Made by a program: the position numbers and the translations under genes. Shown in pieces: positions 52,831 to 60,360 of a stretch of 64,000 bases of DNA. The DNA is from an uncultured Flavobacteriaceae bacterium (GTDB taxonomy: Bacteria > Bacteroidota > Bacteroidia > Flavobacteriales > Flavobacteriaceae): NCBI GenBank assembly GCA_947488435.1, contig CANKZG010000001.1:1170308-1234307 (forward strand), in the 5' to 3' direction. The stretch's first letter is position 1; every line of letters starts with the position of its first letter. The notes under the pieces were generated by a model. That model did no database searches and was not told where the DNA came from. It was given only the letters and a program-made list of their open reading frames with translations.

Positions 52831-52905
52831 AGTTTTCTGTACCTAAGTCTGTTTTAAAAATCCTTTTTACATGGGACATTTGTAGGGAACCAAAAATAAA
52901 GGAAC

Positions 52906-53328
52906 ATGAAAACACAGAAAATATATTTGGAGCATGCCAACATTACCGTGAGTGATCTTCAAGAGGGAATTCGATTTTTCCAAACTGCTTTCCCACATTT
53001 CAAAGTAAGAGGAGGTGGAAAGGATAGCAGAGAATGGATTCACTTGGGGGATGATACTACCTATATTGCTATTAATCAAGCCCTAGAAAAAGATGATAAA
53101 ACAAAAAACAGCTATGATCGTATTGGAATTAACCATCTGGGTTTTGTAGTGCAAGATGTGGAAGCGATAGCACATAATTTACTCAGCAATGGGTATCAAA
53201 GAGATTATCCAAAACAGGTTGAACAATATAGAATCCGAGACTATTTTGCCGATGCTGATGGCAATCAATACGAATTTGTGCAGTACTTAAGTGAGGTGGT
53301 GTCAGAAAAAAATAGTTATAAAAATTGA
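52906..53328 (+). CDS. VOC family (glyoxalase/dioxygenase-like) protein
   Basis: A 140-residue VOC protein with paired beta-alpha-beta-beta-beta units: IYLEHANITVSDLQEGIRFF with H11 as a likely metal ligand, then GINHLGFVVQDVEAIAHNLL with a second histidine, and the closing ADADGNQYEFVQYL with a glutamate. The reaction is unknown. It is the first gene after the lux-box-like palindrome and is followed after 145 nt by the aminotransferase. Confidence 0.83.
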   Translation: MKTQKIYLEHANITVSDLQEGIRFFQTAFPHFKVRGGGKDSREWIHLGDDTTYIAINQALEKDDKTKNSYDRIGINHLGFVVQDVEAIAHNLLSNGYQRDYPKQVEQYRIRDYFADADGNQYEFVQYLSEVVSEKNSYKN

Positions 53329-53473
53329 GGAATATGTATTAAAAAAGTGGAATGGAGCGGCGAATGGGAAAACAGCAATAATAAATTTCATAATAGCTAA
53401 GGTATCGTGAATAATCTGAGGACTTAATTGTACATTTAATATAGCGTTAGCAAAAATTAAACTACCAAAGACT

Positions 53474-54793
53474 ATGACCATTCCAAGTTTATCGAAAAGA
53501 GGAAATGCTTTAGCTGCCAACCCCGCCCGAATTGATATTGAAATCTTTATGGAGGCCATGCAAAATCTTTTTTGTCCGGATACAAATCCTGATGGTGCTT
53601 TTCCGCTCAATGTTGCCGAAAATCAATTGATGACCTCAGAAATTAAAGCGCGCTTAAGTTTGATCCTCCAAGAAAGCGAAGTTCCTGATTGGGTACTGAA
53701 CTATACGGATTTATTAGGGAATACAGATGTAAGAGTAGCAATAGCCAAGTTTATGGAACGGTATCTTTGTAAATGTCCTATTCCCGAAGACACCATAGGT
53801 CTTTCGGCAGGAGCTTCCGCAATTATTGAAACCAGTTCGTTTGTGCTGGCTAACCCCGGAGATGTAGTTGTGATTCCTGCTCCTTCATACCCCATGTATA
53901 CCAATGATTTAGGCATAAAAAGTGGAATAGAGCGCTATGATCTTCAAACACATTACCATTTGGGGGAACTAGGTGCTAAAGCTCCGGTAACAACAACTTT
54001 GTTGGAGGGAGTTTTACGCGAATTACAAGAACAAGGAAAGTGTTTTAAGATACTATTGATTACCTCTCCCGATAATCCTACAGGATGCCGATATACCGAA
54101 AAAGAGTTAAGAACCTTAGCGCGATGGTGTGTTGAACATGAAATTCACATGATTGTCAATGAAATTTATGGGCTTTCTTTAATCGATACCGAAGACGAAT
54201 TCCTTAAAGCTGATTATCCTTCAGCATCAAGCTTTGTCTCATTTGCAAAAATAATGCAGGAATTAGCAAGTAATTATTTACACTTATGGTATGCCTTTTC
54301 CAAAGATTTTGCGATGTCTGGTCTTCGAGTAGGCGTGGTACATTCATTGAATGAAAACTTCATTCGAGGTTTTGCCAATGTTAATGTTCCCCATTTGGTC
54401 TCTAATTTAACCCAATGGGCGCTAGCGGAGTTAGTAAAAGACACCAATTTCATTGACAGTTATGTTCTGAAAAATAAAAAACGAATCACCCAAAGTTATG
54501 CGTTGGTGGTGAAACATTTTAGAACGCATAAAATTCCATATATCCCCAGCAGGGGTAGTTTTTTTGTTTGGGTAGATTTCTCAGAATACCTTGTTGAAGA
54601 CACAACTAGCGAACAAGAAAAACTATGGTTAGAAATATATAAAAACACAGGGGTTTTATTAACCCCAGGGGAAGGTTTCGGGCATCAGAAAAAAGGACTC
54701 TTTAGGCTTGTTTTTACAGCAGTACCTTTGGGTCATTTAAAAGTGGCCATGGATCGAATGATGATGTACTTACGCCATAGGAAGAGGACATAG
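53474..54793 (+). CDS. PLP-dependent aminotransferase, ACC-synthase-like
   Basis: A 439-residue fold type I PLP enzyme. It shows LNVAENQLM near the N-terminus, an AENQL element characteristic of 1-aminocyclopropane-1-carboxylate synthases, then APSYPMY, ITSPDNPTGCRYTEKEL, VNEIYGLS, the PLP-lysine segment YAFSKDFAMSGLRVG and FRLVFTA with the substrate-binding arginine. It is probably an aminotransferase or ACC-synthase-type lyase; the motif set cannot tell which. It follows the VOC gene and may share its regulation. Confidence 0.85.
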   Translation: MTIPSLSKRGNALAANPARIDIEIFMEAMQNLFCPDTNPDGAFPLNVAENQLMTSEIKARLSLILQESEVPDWVLNYTDLLGNTDVRVAIAKFMERYLCKCPIPEDTIGLSAGASAIIETSSFVLANPGDVVVIPAPSYPMYTNDLGIKSGIERYDLQTHYHLGELGAKAPVTTTLLEGVLRELQEQGKCFKILLITSPDNPTGCRYTEKELRTLARWCVEHEIHMIVNEIYGLSLIDTEDEFLKADYPSASSFVSFAKIMQELASNYLHLWYAFSKDFAMSGLRVGVVHSLNENFIRGFANVNVPHLVSNLTQWALAELVKDTNFIDSYVLKNKKRITQSYALVVKHFRTHKIPYIPSRGSFFVWVDFSEYLVEDTTSEQEKLWLEIYKNTGVLLTPGEGFGHQKKGLFRLVFTAVPLGHLKVAMDRMMMYLRHRKRT

Positions 54794-54808
54794 GTGTGCA
54801 ATCGTTTT

Positions 54809-55240
54809 TTAATTTGCCGTTTGAAGATAATTTACCATCCATTGCACTCCGAATTTATCTGTAAATGCCCCAAAGTATGCACCCCAAAATGTATCCTCTA
54901 ACGGCGATCTTACCGTTCCTCCTGCTGAAAGGCCATTAAATAGTTTAATAGCTTCTTCTTTACTCTCTGGACTAATAGATATGTGATAATTATTTCCGAA
55001 TGTTAACGATTGTCCCATGGATTCAAGTGCATCTGTCCCCAAAAGGAAATTCCCTGGCCCTATTGGTAAACCAACATGCATTACTTTTCGCTTGTCCGCT
55101 TCCGACATTAATGCATTATCAGGCATATCCCCAAAGCGTCTTATTCCACCCACGAATTCACCACCAAATACTGATTTGTAAAAATTAAATGCTTTTTCAG
55201 TGTTACCCATAAAGCTTAAATAAGTATTGATTGTTGCCAT
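54809..55240 (-). CDS. PhnB-like VOC protein
   Basis: A 143-residue protein of the PhnB/3-demethylubiquinone-methyltransferase-like VOC group: TINTYLSFMGNTEKAFNFYK, FGGEFVGGIRRFGDMPD, SISPESKEEAIKLFNGLSAG and the closing WGAYFGAFTDKFGVQWMVNY. The function of this group is unknown. Convergent with the aminotransferase gene. Confidence 0.87.
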   Translation of the reverse strand: MATINTYLSFMGNTEKAFNFYKSVFGGEFVGGIRRFGDMPDNALMSEADKRKVMHVGLPIGPGNFLLGTDALESMGQSLTFGNNYHISISPESKEEAIKLFNGLSAGGTVRSPLEDTFWGAYFGAFTDKFGVQWMVNYLQTAN

Positions 55241-55392
55241 ATTTTATTTTTTCAGAAATTAATTACTCTTAATTTTTTTTATCAATGAAGTACAGCAGTC
55301 TCGTGTATGAGTAGAAGTGCATTTCCGTGCATTAAGTTTTCAATTTAAACAAAGATAAAAGAAAGAATAAAATCCTAAGTAGAACTCCTAGA

Positions 55393-55415
55393 TGCTATTT
55401 TTATATAGGTCATTG
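55393..55415 (+). repeat. 23-bp direct repeat, left copy
   Basis: This 23-bp sequence, beginning TGCTATTTTTATATA and ending GTCATTG, recurs at 58021-58043 with a single g/a difference. The two copies bracket the rsgA, GNAT and tetR genes and are 2628 bp apart. Confidence 0.75.
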
Positions 55416-55418
55416 TGT

Positions 55419-56483
55419 TTAGTACTTGTCTTTTTTTCGTTGTTTGACAACCTTTTTAATTAATTTTCCTAAATTCTTATCTTTCTTTTTTCTCTCCTCA
55501 ACACTTGAAGTAAAAAACATTCTTTCGCGTTCCATTTTTTGAAAATTCGTATATAGGTTATTATCCAACTCTCCGTTTTCTATAGCTTCTATAATTGCAC
55601 ATCCTTTTTCGTTGGTATGGGAACAATCATTGAACTTGCAGTTGTAAGATAAATTGGTAATTTCATCAAATGTCATTTTCAACCCTTCCGAATCATTGGC
55701 AATTCCGACTTCTCTCATTCCAGGATTATCAATTAAAATTCCATCTTCAGTTACGATCAATTCTCTATGTGTTGTAACGTGCTTCCCTCTATCAATACTC
55801 TTACTGATTTCTCCAATATTCATAAAATGGATACCCGTTAGCGTATTAATTAATGTTGATTTTCCAACACCAGAAGAGCCTAACAAACAATATGTATTTC
55901 CTTTTACAAGCTCTACTTTTATTTCATCAATTCCTTGTTGAGTTTGGTTGCTTACTGCAATAATTGAAACATCTTTAATTCGCTCCTTAATTTTAGTCAA
56001 CAATTGATCTAATTCAAACTTTTGAATTAGATCAATTTTACTAATTATAACTATAGGTTTGATTTTCGCAGAATTGCAAATCGTTAAATAGCGTTCTATT
56101 CGATTGATGTTAAAATCTCTGTTAACAGATTGAACAATTAATCCATAATTAATATTTGCTGCAATTATTTGTGTTTTACTACCCTCCCCAATTGCCTTTC
56201 TCTCTAATATAGATGTTCTAGGATATACCGAATGAATTAAGGCTTTATTCTTATCATATTCATTAATAGCCACCCAATCTCCAACGGCAGGTAAATCATA
56301 TTTGGATTGAGCTGTAAATCTTAAATTGCCAATAAGTTCAGCTTCCAACTCATTAAATTCTGTTCTAACTATATATCTGTCTTTATGTTCTGAAATTACG
56401 CGTGCAATCCCAAAAGATTCTAGATGTTGTTCTTTTCTATACTTATTCAACTGTTCATTAAACCCTAAATCATTAAGTGTCAT
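55419..56483 (-). CDS. rsgA: RsgA-type circularly permuted GTPase
   Basis: A 354-residue protein: N-terminal OB-fold (about 20-95), then the permuted GTPase with G4 SKID at 148-151, G1 GSSGVGKST at 202-210 and G3 DNPGMREVG near 253, and a C-terminal zinc site CKFNDCSHTNEKGC. RsgA matures the 30S subunit. Its partner genes (GNAT, TetR) and bracketing repeats suggest this may be an accessory second copy and not the housekeeping one, which cannot be checked in this window. It is 9 nt downstream of the GNAT gene. Confidence 0.88.
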   Translation of the reverse strand: MTLNDLGFNEQLNKYRKEQHLESFGIARVISEHKDRYIVRTEFNELEAELIGNLRFTAQSKYDLPAVGDWVAINEYDKNKALIHSVYPRTSILERKAIGEGSKTQIIAANINYGLIVQSVNRDFNINRIERYLTICNSAKIKPIVIISKIDLIQKFELDQLLTKIKERIKDVSIIAVSNQTQQGIDEIKVELVKGNTYCLLGSSGVGKSTLINTLTGIHFMNIGEISKSIDRGKHVTTHRELIVTEDGILIDNPGMREVGIANDSEGLKMTFDEITNLSYNCKFNDCSHTNEKGCAIIEAIENGELDNNLYTNFQKMERERMFFTSSVEERKKKDKNLGKLIKKVVKQRKKDKY

Positions 56484-56492
56484 AGTTTTGGT

Positions 56493-57278
56493 TTATTGGA
56501 ATTGAATATCATAAATGATGTTTGAACAATAAAAACCCGCCTTTTCAATTGCTTTTTGTGAAGCAATATTATCTATAGTAGTCGAACAAATTGGTTTTCT
56601 TTTAGCTTTTAGAACTCTATTGGCTTGTAATTGTAATACTTGAGTAGCAATACCTTTTCCTTGATTTTTTTTATTTACAATGATTCCTATATCAGCTATT
56701 TCAGGCTGCGTGTCACTCCATCTACATTCACTTGTAGCAACAATTTCATTATCCTCTCTTATAAAAAAAAGCTCTTTTCTGTTTACTAAGTTTTCAGTAT
56801 ATCCAAAAGTATCATCCATACCAATTTGTTCTTTTAAAAAGGATTTAATTTCTGGAATATCTGTTTCTGAGACTAGTTCAATATTTAAAGTTGAATTGGT
56901 TTCAACTTTTGAATTGACATGCTGAAAACAAAAAGTGTTTGGTTTCATCGATTTTGAATACAATAAACACGTATTAAAAGCTATGGGTTCGTTTGAGCTT
57001 AAACTTGCAGAAACAATGAGTCTTTCATCAATTAATGATTGAATAACTGAATTCATTTTAGAGTTAAATTCTTTAAAAAGAAATATCTGTAAAAGGCTTC
57101 TGTTTGCGTCAATACAACAATAACCAATGTTTTTATTTTGACTATTAATTAAATAATGTTTGGAAGAAGCTATATAAAGTAGCTCCCACATGGCATCTAT
57201 TGGTGATGTTAATTGCGAATATAGTTGTGTTCTAAATTCGTTTATTGTGTCTATATCGTGTGTTAACTTAAATTCCAT
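56493..57278 (-). CDS. GNAT family N-acetyltransferase
   Basis: A 261-residue protein. The C-terminal half (about 130-260) is a GNAT domain with DIGIIVNKKNQGKGIATQVL, the acetyl-CoA-binding loop, and CSTTIDNIASQKAIEKAGFY. The N-terminal half is a degenerate GNAT-like module. The substrate is unknown; GNATs include antibiotic- and protein-acetylating enzymes. It overlaps the tetR end by 11 bp. Confidence 0.85.
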   Translation of the reverse strand: MEFKLTHDIDTINEFRTQLYSQLTSPIDAMWELLYIASSKHYLINSQNKNIGYCCIDANRSLLQIFLFKEFNSKMNSVIQSLIDERLIVSASLSSNEPIAFNTCLLYSKSMKPNTFCFQHVNSKVETNSTLNIELVSETDIPEIKSFLKEQIGMDDTFGYTENLVNRKELFFIREDNEIVATSECRWSDTQPEIADIGIIVNKKNQGKGIATQVLQLQANRVLKAKRKPICSTTIDNIASQKAIEKAGFYCSNIIYDIQFQ

Positions 57279-57816
57279 TATTCGTATATTTTTTTATCAA
57301 CTGCATTTTAATCTGTTCTAAAGGATATTCATTAAAAATGCCTAAATAATTTAGCGCGATTCCATCTAATTCTGCAATAAATAAGTAACTATTTACTTCA
57401 GCATTTTTGACATCAATTTGGTTAAAAATTTGTTTTACTGAATTCAAAATAAAGGCACTTCTATTATTAATTAAATCATTTAATAATTCTCTTGTCTTTG
57501 GTTGAGTCATTACATTTAGGTTCAACTGGAAAAACAATTTGTCTGATTTTATTTGAGTAAAGAATGAGTTTATTAGATCCAATAATCTTTCTAATGGTCT
57601 TTGTTCGAGATTAATAGATTCATTCATCGCTATGATCTTCTCAGTCGTTGTCGAAAATATTTCTCTTAATAAACCATCTTTTGATTTAAAATGATGAAAA
57701 ACAAGCCCTTTTGAAACATTACTTACTTCGCAAACCTTGGATATTGAAGTGTTTTCAAATCCATTTTCAGAAAACAGTTTGGTTGCTACGTTTATTATTT
57801 GAGTTTTTTTATCCAT
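57268..57816 (-). CDS. TetR/AcrR family transcriptional regulator
   Basis: Start at 57816 (MDKKTQIINVATKLFSENGF); a longer frame upstream would run through the operator palindrome and is rejected. The 182-residue product has the TetR HTH (TSISKVCEVSNVSKGLVFHH, then FKSKDGLLREIF) and a helical ligand domain. It is the first gene of the tetR-GNAT-rsgA unit and is probably autoregulated through the 57829-57846 palindrome. Confidence 0.9.
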   Translation of the reverse strand: MDKKTQIINVATKLFSENGFENTSISKVCEVSNVSKGLVFHHFKSKDGLLREIFSTTTEKIIAMNESINLEQRPLERLLDLINSFFTQIKSDKLFFQLNLNVMTQPKTRELLNDLINNRSAFILNSVKQIFNQIDVKNAEVNSYLFIAELDGIALNYLGIFNEYPLEQIKMQLIKKYTNNGI

Positions 57817-57828
57817 ATTTACATATTG

Positions 57829-57846
57829 ACTGACCGTATAGTCAGT
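57829..57846. promoter_or_regulatory. TetR operator palindrome
   Basis: ACTGAC-CGTATA-GTCAGT is a perfect inverted repeat 13 nt upstream of the TetR start codon. ACTGAC/GTCAGT arms are common in operators of TetR-family regulators, so autorepression of the cassette is likely. Confidence 0.6.
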
Positions 57847-58020
57847 ACAAATATAAAAATTAAAAATCAACCTGCAAGTGAATTATGGCCTTCAAATTAT
57901 TTCTGTTTTGGATTGGGTGTTTTGATGTATTAAATACAATGGTCTCTGCTATGATTAGTAGGATTCGGAACTCGAACGGATTTTCAGTATCGCGTTAACC
58001 AAATTGGTTTACACTAATTC

Positions 58021-58043
58021 TGCTATTTTTATATAAGTCATTG
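58021..58043 (+). repeat. 23-bp direct repeat, right copy
   Basis: Matches 55393-55415 at 22 of 23 positions. It lies 175 nt beyond the tetR operator, outside the cassette's coding region. Confidence 0.75.
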
Positions 58044-58097
58044 GGCATCTATATATAAAGTGGGACAAGCAACGAACTATTTTTTTTGATCATTAAA

Positions 58098-58373
58098 ATG
58101 TATATTTTTAATGAAGTGTCCAGAAACCGCAAAATTTTAGATAGAATAATTGGGATATTACTAATTCTGATTAGCATTGCAATTGCTATTTTCCTTATTC
58201 CAAGTTTGATACCCTTAATAAAAAGGACACCTTATCAAATACTTGAACCTGATGCATTTATAAGACATAAATTGGGCGTTGATTGGATTATGCAATCAAT
58301 TGGTTGGATTTGTGCTTATTATACATATAGAGGTGGTAGAGATTTTTTAAGAGATAGCAAAAACCCTTCCTGA
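58098..58373 (+). CDS. small membrane protein
   Basis: Starts at ATG 58098, preferred over an in-frame TTG at 58086. The 91-residue product has a strong membrane helix (ILLILISIAIAIFLIPSLIP) and a second weaker one (WIMQSIGWICAYYTY). No family is recognised. It lies just outside the right copy of the 23-bp repeat. Confidence 0.5.
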   Translation: MYIFNEVSRNRKILDRIIGILLILISIAIAIFLIPSLIPLIKRTPYQILEPDAFIRHKLGVDWIMQSIGWICAYYTYRGGRDFLRDSKNPS

Positions 58374-58416
58374 ACCGGAAAAGAATGCATTAAAGGATTT
58401 TTACTAACTTTAACTT

Positions 58417-58560
58417 ATGGACGACTACCAAATTCGCAGCGAAATTACGGCGATATTAACAAGTGTGATTTTAACAGTATTACTTTTTGTAGGTCTCCTC
58501 ATTTACAGATTGTACAGGTCTTCTAAGAAGACGAAATGTTTGAAGAAAACAGACGGATAA
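58417..58560 (+). CDS. 47-residue single-helix membrane protein
   Basis: ATG at 58417 opens a 47-codon frame: MDDYQIRSEITAILTSVILT, then a helix VLLFVGLLIY and a basic tail YRSSKKTKCLKKTDG. The positive-inside tail and good hydrophobic core suit a small type I-oriented membrane protein. It follows the 91-residue membrane protein after 43 nt. Confidence 0.4.
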   Translation: MDDYQIRSEITAILTSVILTVLLFVGLLIYRLYRSSKKTKCLKKTDG

Positions 58561-58767
58561 AAAAATTTTTCTTTAGAGGGACAACAAACCTCATAGTAGT
58601 ACATATCTTCCATTCTGGCATTCATATACAACAACAAACGACTACAAACGTTTACAACCGAAAACAAATAGTTCCCAACCGAGTACACAATATTTCGCAT
58701 TCTAGATTTGCAGTGTCAAGTCAAAGTGGCTTGATAGTCTTAACTGTTAATATTAAAATTTAAAAAG

Positions 58768-59103
58768 ATGAACGCACTACGAAACAAAGTACAGTTGATT
58801 GGGAATTTAGGAAATGATCCAGAAGTTATTATGCTCGACAATGGCAGTAAATTAGCCAAGTTTTCGGTAGCAACTAACGAAACCTATAAAAATGCCAAGG
58901 GTGAAAAGATTACCGATACCCAATGGCACAATATTGTTGCCTGGGGAAAAACGGCAGATATTGTAGAACAGTATTTAACCAAAGGCAACGAAATAGCTTT
59001 GGAAGGCAAATTAACCTCTAGATCTTACGAAACTCAGGAAGGTGAAAAACGATATATCACCGAAATTCGTTGTAACGAGCTATTGATGCTCGGCGGAAAG
59101 TAA
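58768..59103 (+). CDS. ssb: single-stranded DNA-binding protein, short form
   Basis: A 111-residue protein with the SSB OB-fold: NALRNKVQLIGNLGNDPEV, KLAKFSVATNETYKN, TQWHNIVAWGKTADIVEQYL, KGNEIALEGKLTSRSYETQE. It ends NELLMLGGK directly after the OB-fold, so the linker and the acidic C-terminal tip that recruits repair proteins are missing. It is probably an accessory SSB and not the essential replication SSB. A strong terminator follows. Confidence 0.92.
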   Translation: MNALRNKVQLIGNLGNDPEVIMLDNGSKLAKFSVATNETYKNAKGEKITDTQWHNIVAWGKTADIVEQYLTKGNEIALEGKLTSRSYETQEGEKRYITEIRCNELLMLGGK

Positions 59104-59118
59104 GAAATGATAGCCTAG

Positions 59119-59171
59119 AAAGCGCCTTATTCTATTAGTTTAAACATACGATAGGAGCGGGCGTTTTTTTT
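59119..59171 (+). terminator. rho-independent terminator after ssb
   Basis: AAAGCGCCT (59119-59127) pairs with GGGCGTTTT (59159-59167), with two G-T pairs, followed by a T-run to 59171. It lies 15 nt after the ssb stop, between convergent genes. Confidence 0.65.
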
Positions 59172-59191
59172 GTAGTATGATATAGCTTATT

Positions 59192-59896
59192 TCAAAGGTC
59201 AATCAAAGCTAAGGTCTTGAAAAAAGGTTTGCGAATAACCTTAAATTGCTTTAGACCACTATTACCGATTAACTGTTTCAATTCGGTAGGCGTGAAAGTC
59301 CTTTGTATGGCCAGAAGACCATATTTTTTAGCAGCTTTATTTAGCGGTACAATTAGGGTAGTAAATCGAAACAACCAATGTGCCAATTTACTACGTTGCA
59401 ATTCACTAAAAATAATGTGATGTACCCCATTTGTTTGCAAATGATTTAAAAAATGTACCAGCTCCCGATGCTTGAAATGACCAATAAAATGACTGCTTAT
59501 TAAAATATCACAGGATGGAATTTCAAAATCAGGTTTTAAAAGAGCTGCATGGACAAAAGTGACATTTTCCGTTGTGCGACTCTGTTTAAAGGCGTAAGCA
59601 ATACTCTTAGGATTACTGTCTACACCTACTAAAGTGGCTTTGATGCGATGTTGCGCTAATTTTTTTGCAAGATAAAGTGTGCCATCTCCGCTACCACATC
59701 CCAAATCAACAATACGTATATGACTACCTTCGGGTAATGATTTGCAGTGATCAAGTACTGCGTGCCCAAGGAGCTTAAGGTTTCCAAAGAGTGCATTTAC
59801 ATACCGAAAACCTAAAAACTTTGCACCCAACTCCTTAACGGATAGTGAAGCGTTAACTGGGATTTCAGATATATGTTGCGATGGTACGTATTGCAA
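59192..59896 (-). CDS. class I SAM-dependent methyltransferase
   Basis: A 234-residue protein with the SAM-binding motif RIVDLGCGSGDGTLYLAKK (about 80-98), GVDSNPKSIAYAFKQ, and a carboxy half with HFIGHFKHRELVHFLNHLQ. Relatives near type III polyketide synthases methylate phenolic lipids, but no such gene is adjacent here. Convergent with ssb. Confidence 0.83.
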   Translation of the reverse strand: MQYVPSQHISEIPVNASLSVKELGAKFLGFRYVNALFGNLKLLGHAVLDHCKSLPEGSHIRIVDLGCGSGDGTLYLAKKLAQHRIKATLVGVDSNPKSIAYAFKQSRTTENVTFVHAALLKPDFEIPSCDILISSHFIGHFKHRELVHFLNHLQTNGVHHIIFSELQRSKLAHWLFRFTTLIVPLNKAAKKYGLLAIQRTFTPTELKQLIGNSGLKQFKVIRKPFFKTLALIDL

Positions 59897-60010
59897 GAAG
59901 CGTAATTATGTATCCTCTAGTCGTGAAGGGAAGTCAAACTTTACGAGAATGAGCATCTTTTTGGCTAAAAGACACGTTTTATCATTGAAATGCGGATAGG
60001 GACGAACGAA

Positions 60011-60184
60011 CTATGCTACTTGTTGAATAAGATCAAAGCAAGGGCAACGTTTACAACGCTTGGATTCTTTTTTCTGATACTTCATGCAACATTTCGTTTT
60101 GCAACCAGAAGGAACAAATTGTTTTAGCAATGCTTTCGCAGCTTTCTTTTCTTTTTTTGCAGCCTTCTTCTCTTTTTTACCCAA
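60011..60184 (-). CDS. 57-residue Lys-rich, six-Cys small protein (TTG start)
   Basis: The frame opens at TTG 60184, with an in-frame TAG 27 nt upstream and no ATG between, and ends at TAG 60011. Residues 2-22 are a Lys/Ala-rich segment (GKKEKKAAKKEKKAAKALLK). The C-terminal half has cysteines at 28, 32, 33, 44, 47 and 49 in a GCKTKCC...RCKRCPCFD arrangement, which suggests metal binding. The reading frame is intact and strongly biased, so it looks like a real gene below common length cut-offs. Function unknown. Confidence 0.6.
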   Translation of the reverse strand: MGKKEKKAAKKEKKAAKALLKQFVPSGCKTKCCMKYQKKESKRCKRCPCFDLIQQVA

Positions 60185-60360
60185 GGTGTGATTGTTCTGG
60201 CGACAAATATACTATTTTAATTAAATCTAAATAAGATTAAATTAAAAAATTTAGATTTTTAAACCTGCTCAAGTTTTAAGTAAAAAATCAACTAAGCTTT
60301 TTTTTGTAATATTACAGTTCCGAGATTATGAAAATAAGAATACTCCACCAATAGTTTTTT

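Noticed and set aside
53302-53610. 102-codon minus-strand frame between the VOC and aminotransferase genes
   Set aside because: It overlaps the well-supported aminotransferase N-terminus on the other strand and resembles a shadow frame.
58503-58763. Overlapping 65- and 75-codon frames upstream of ssb
   Set aside because: The two frames are on opposite strands over the same bases, have no start context and no recognisable fold. The 47-codon frame at 58417 is the better candidate.
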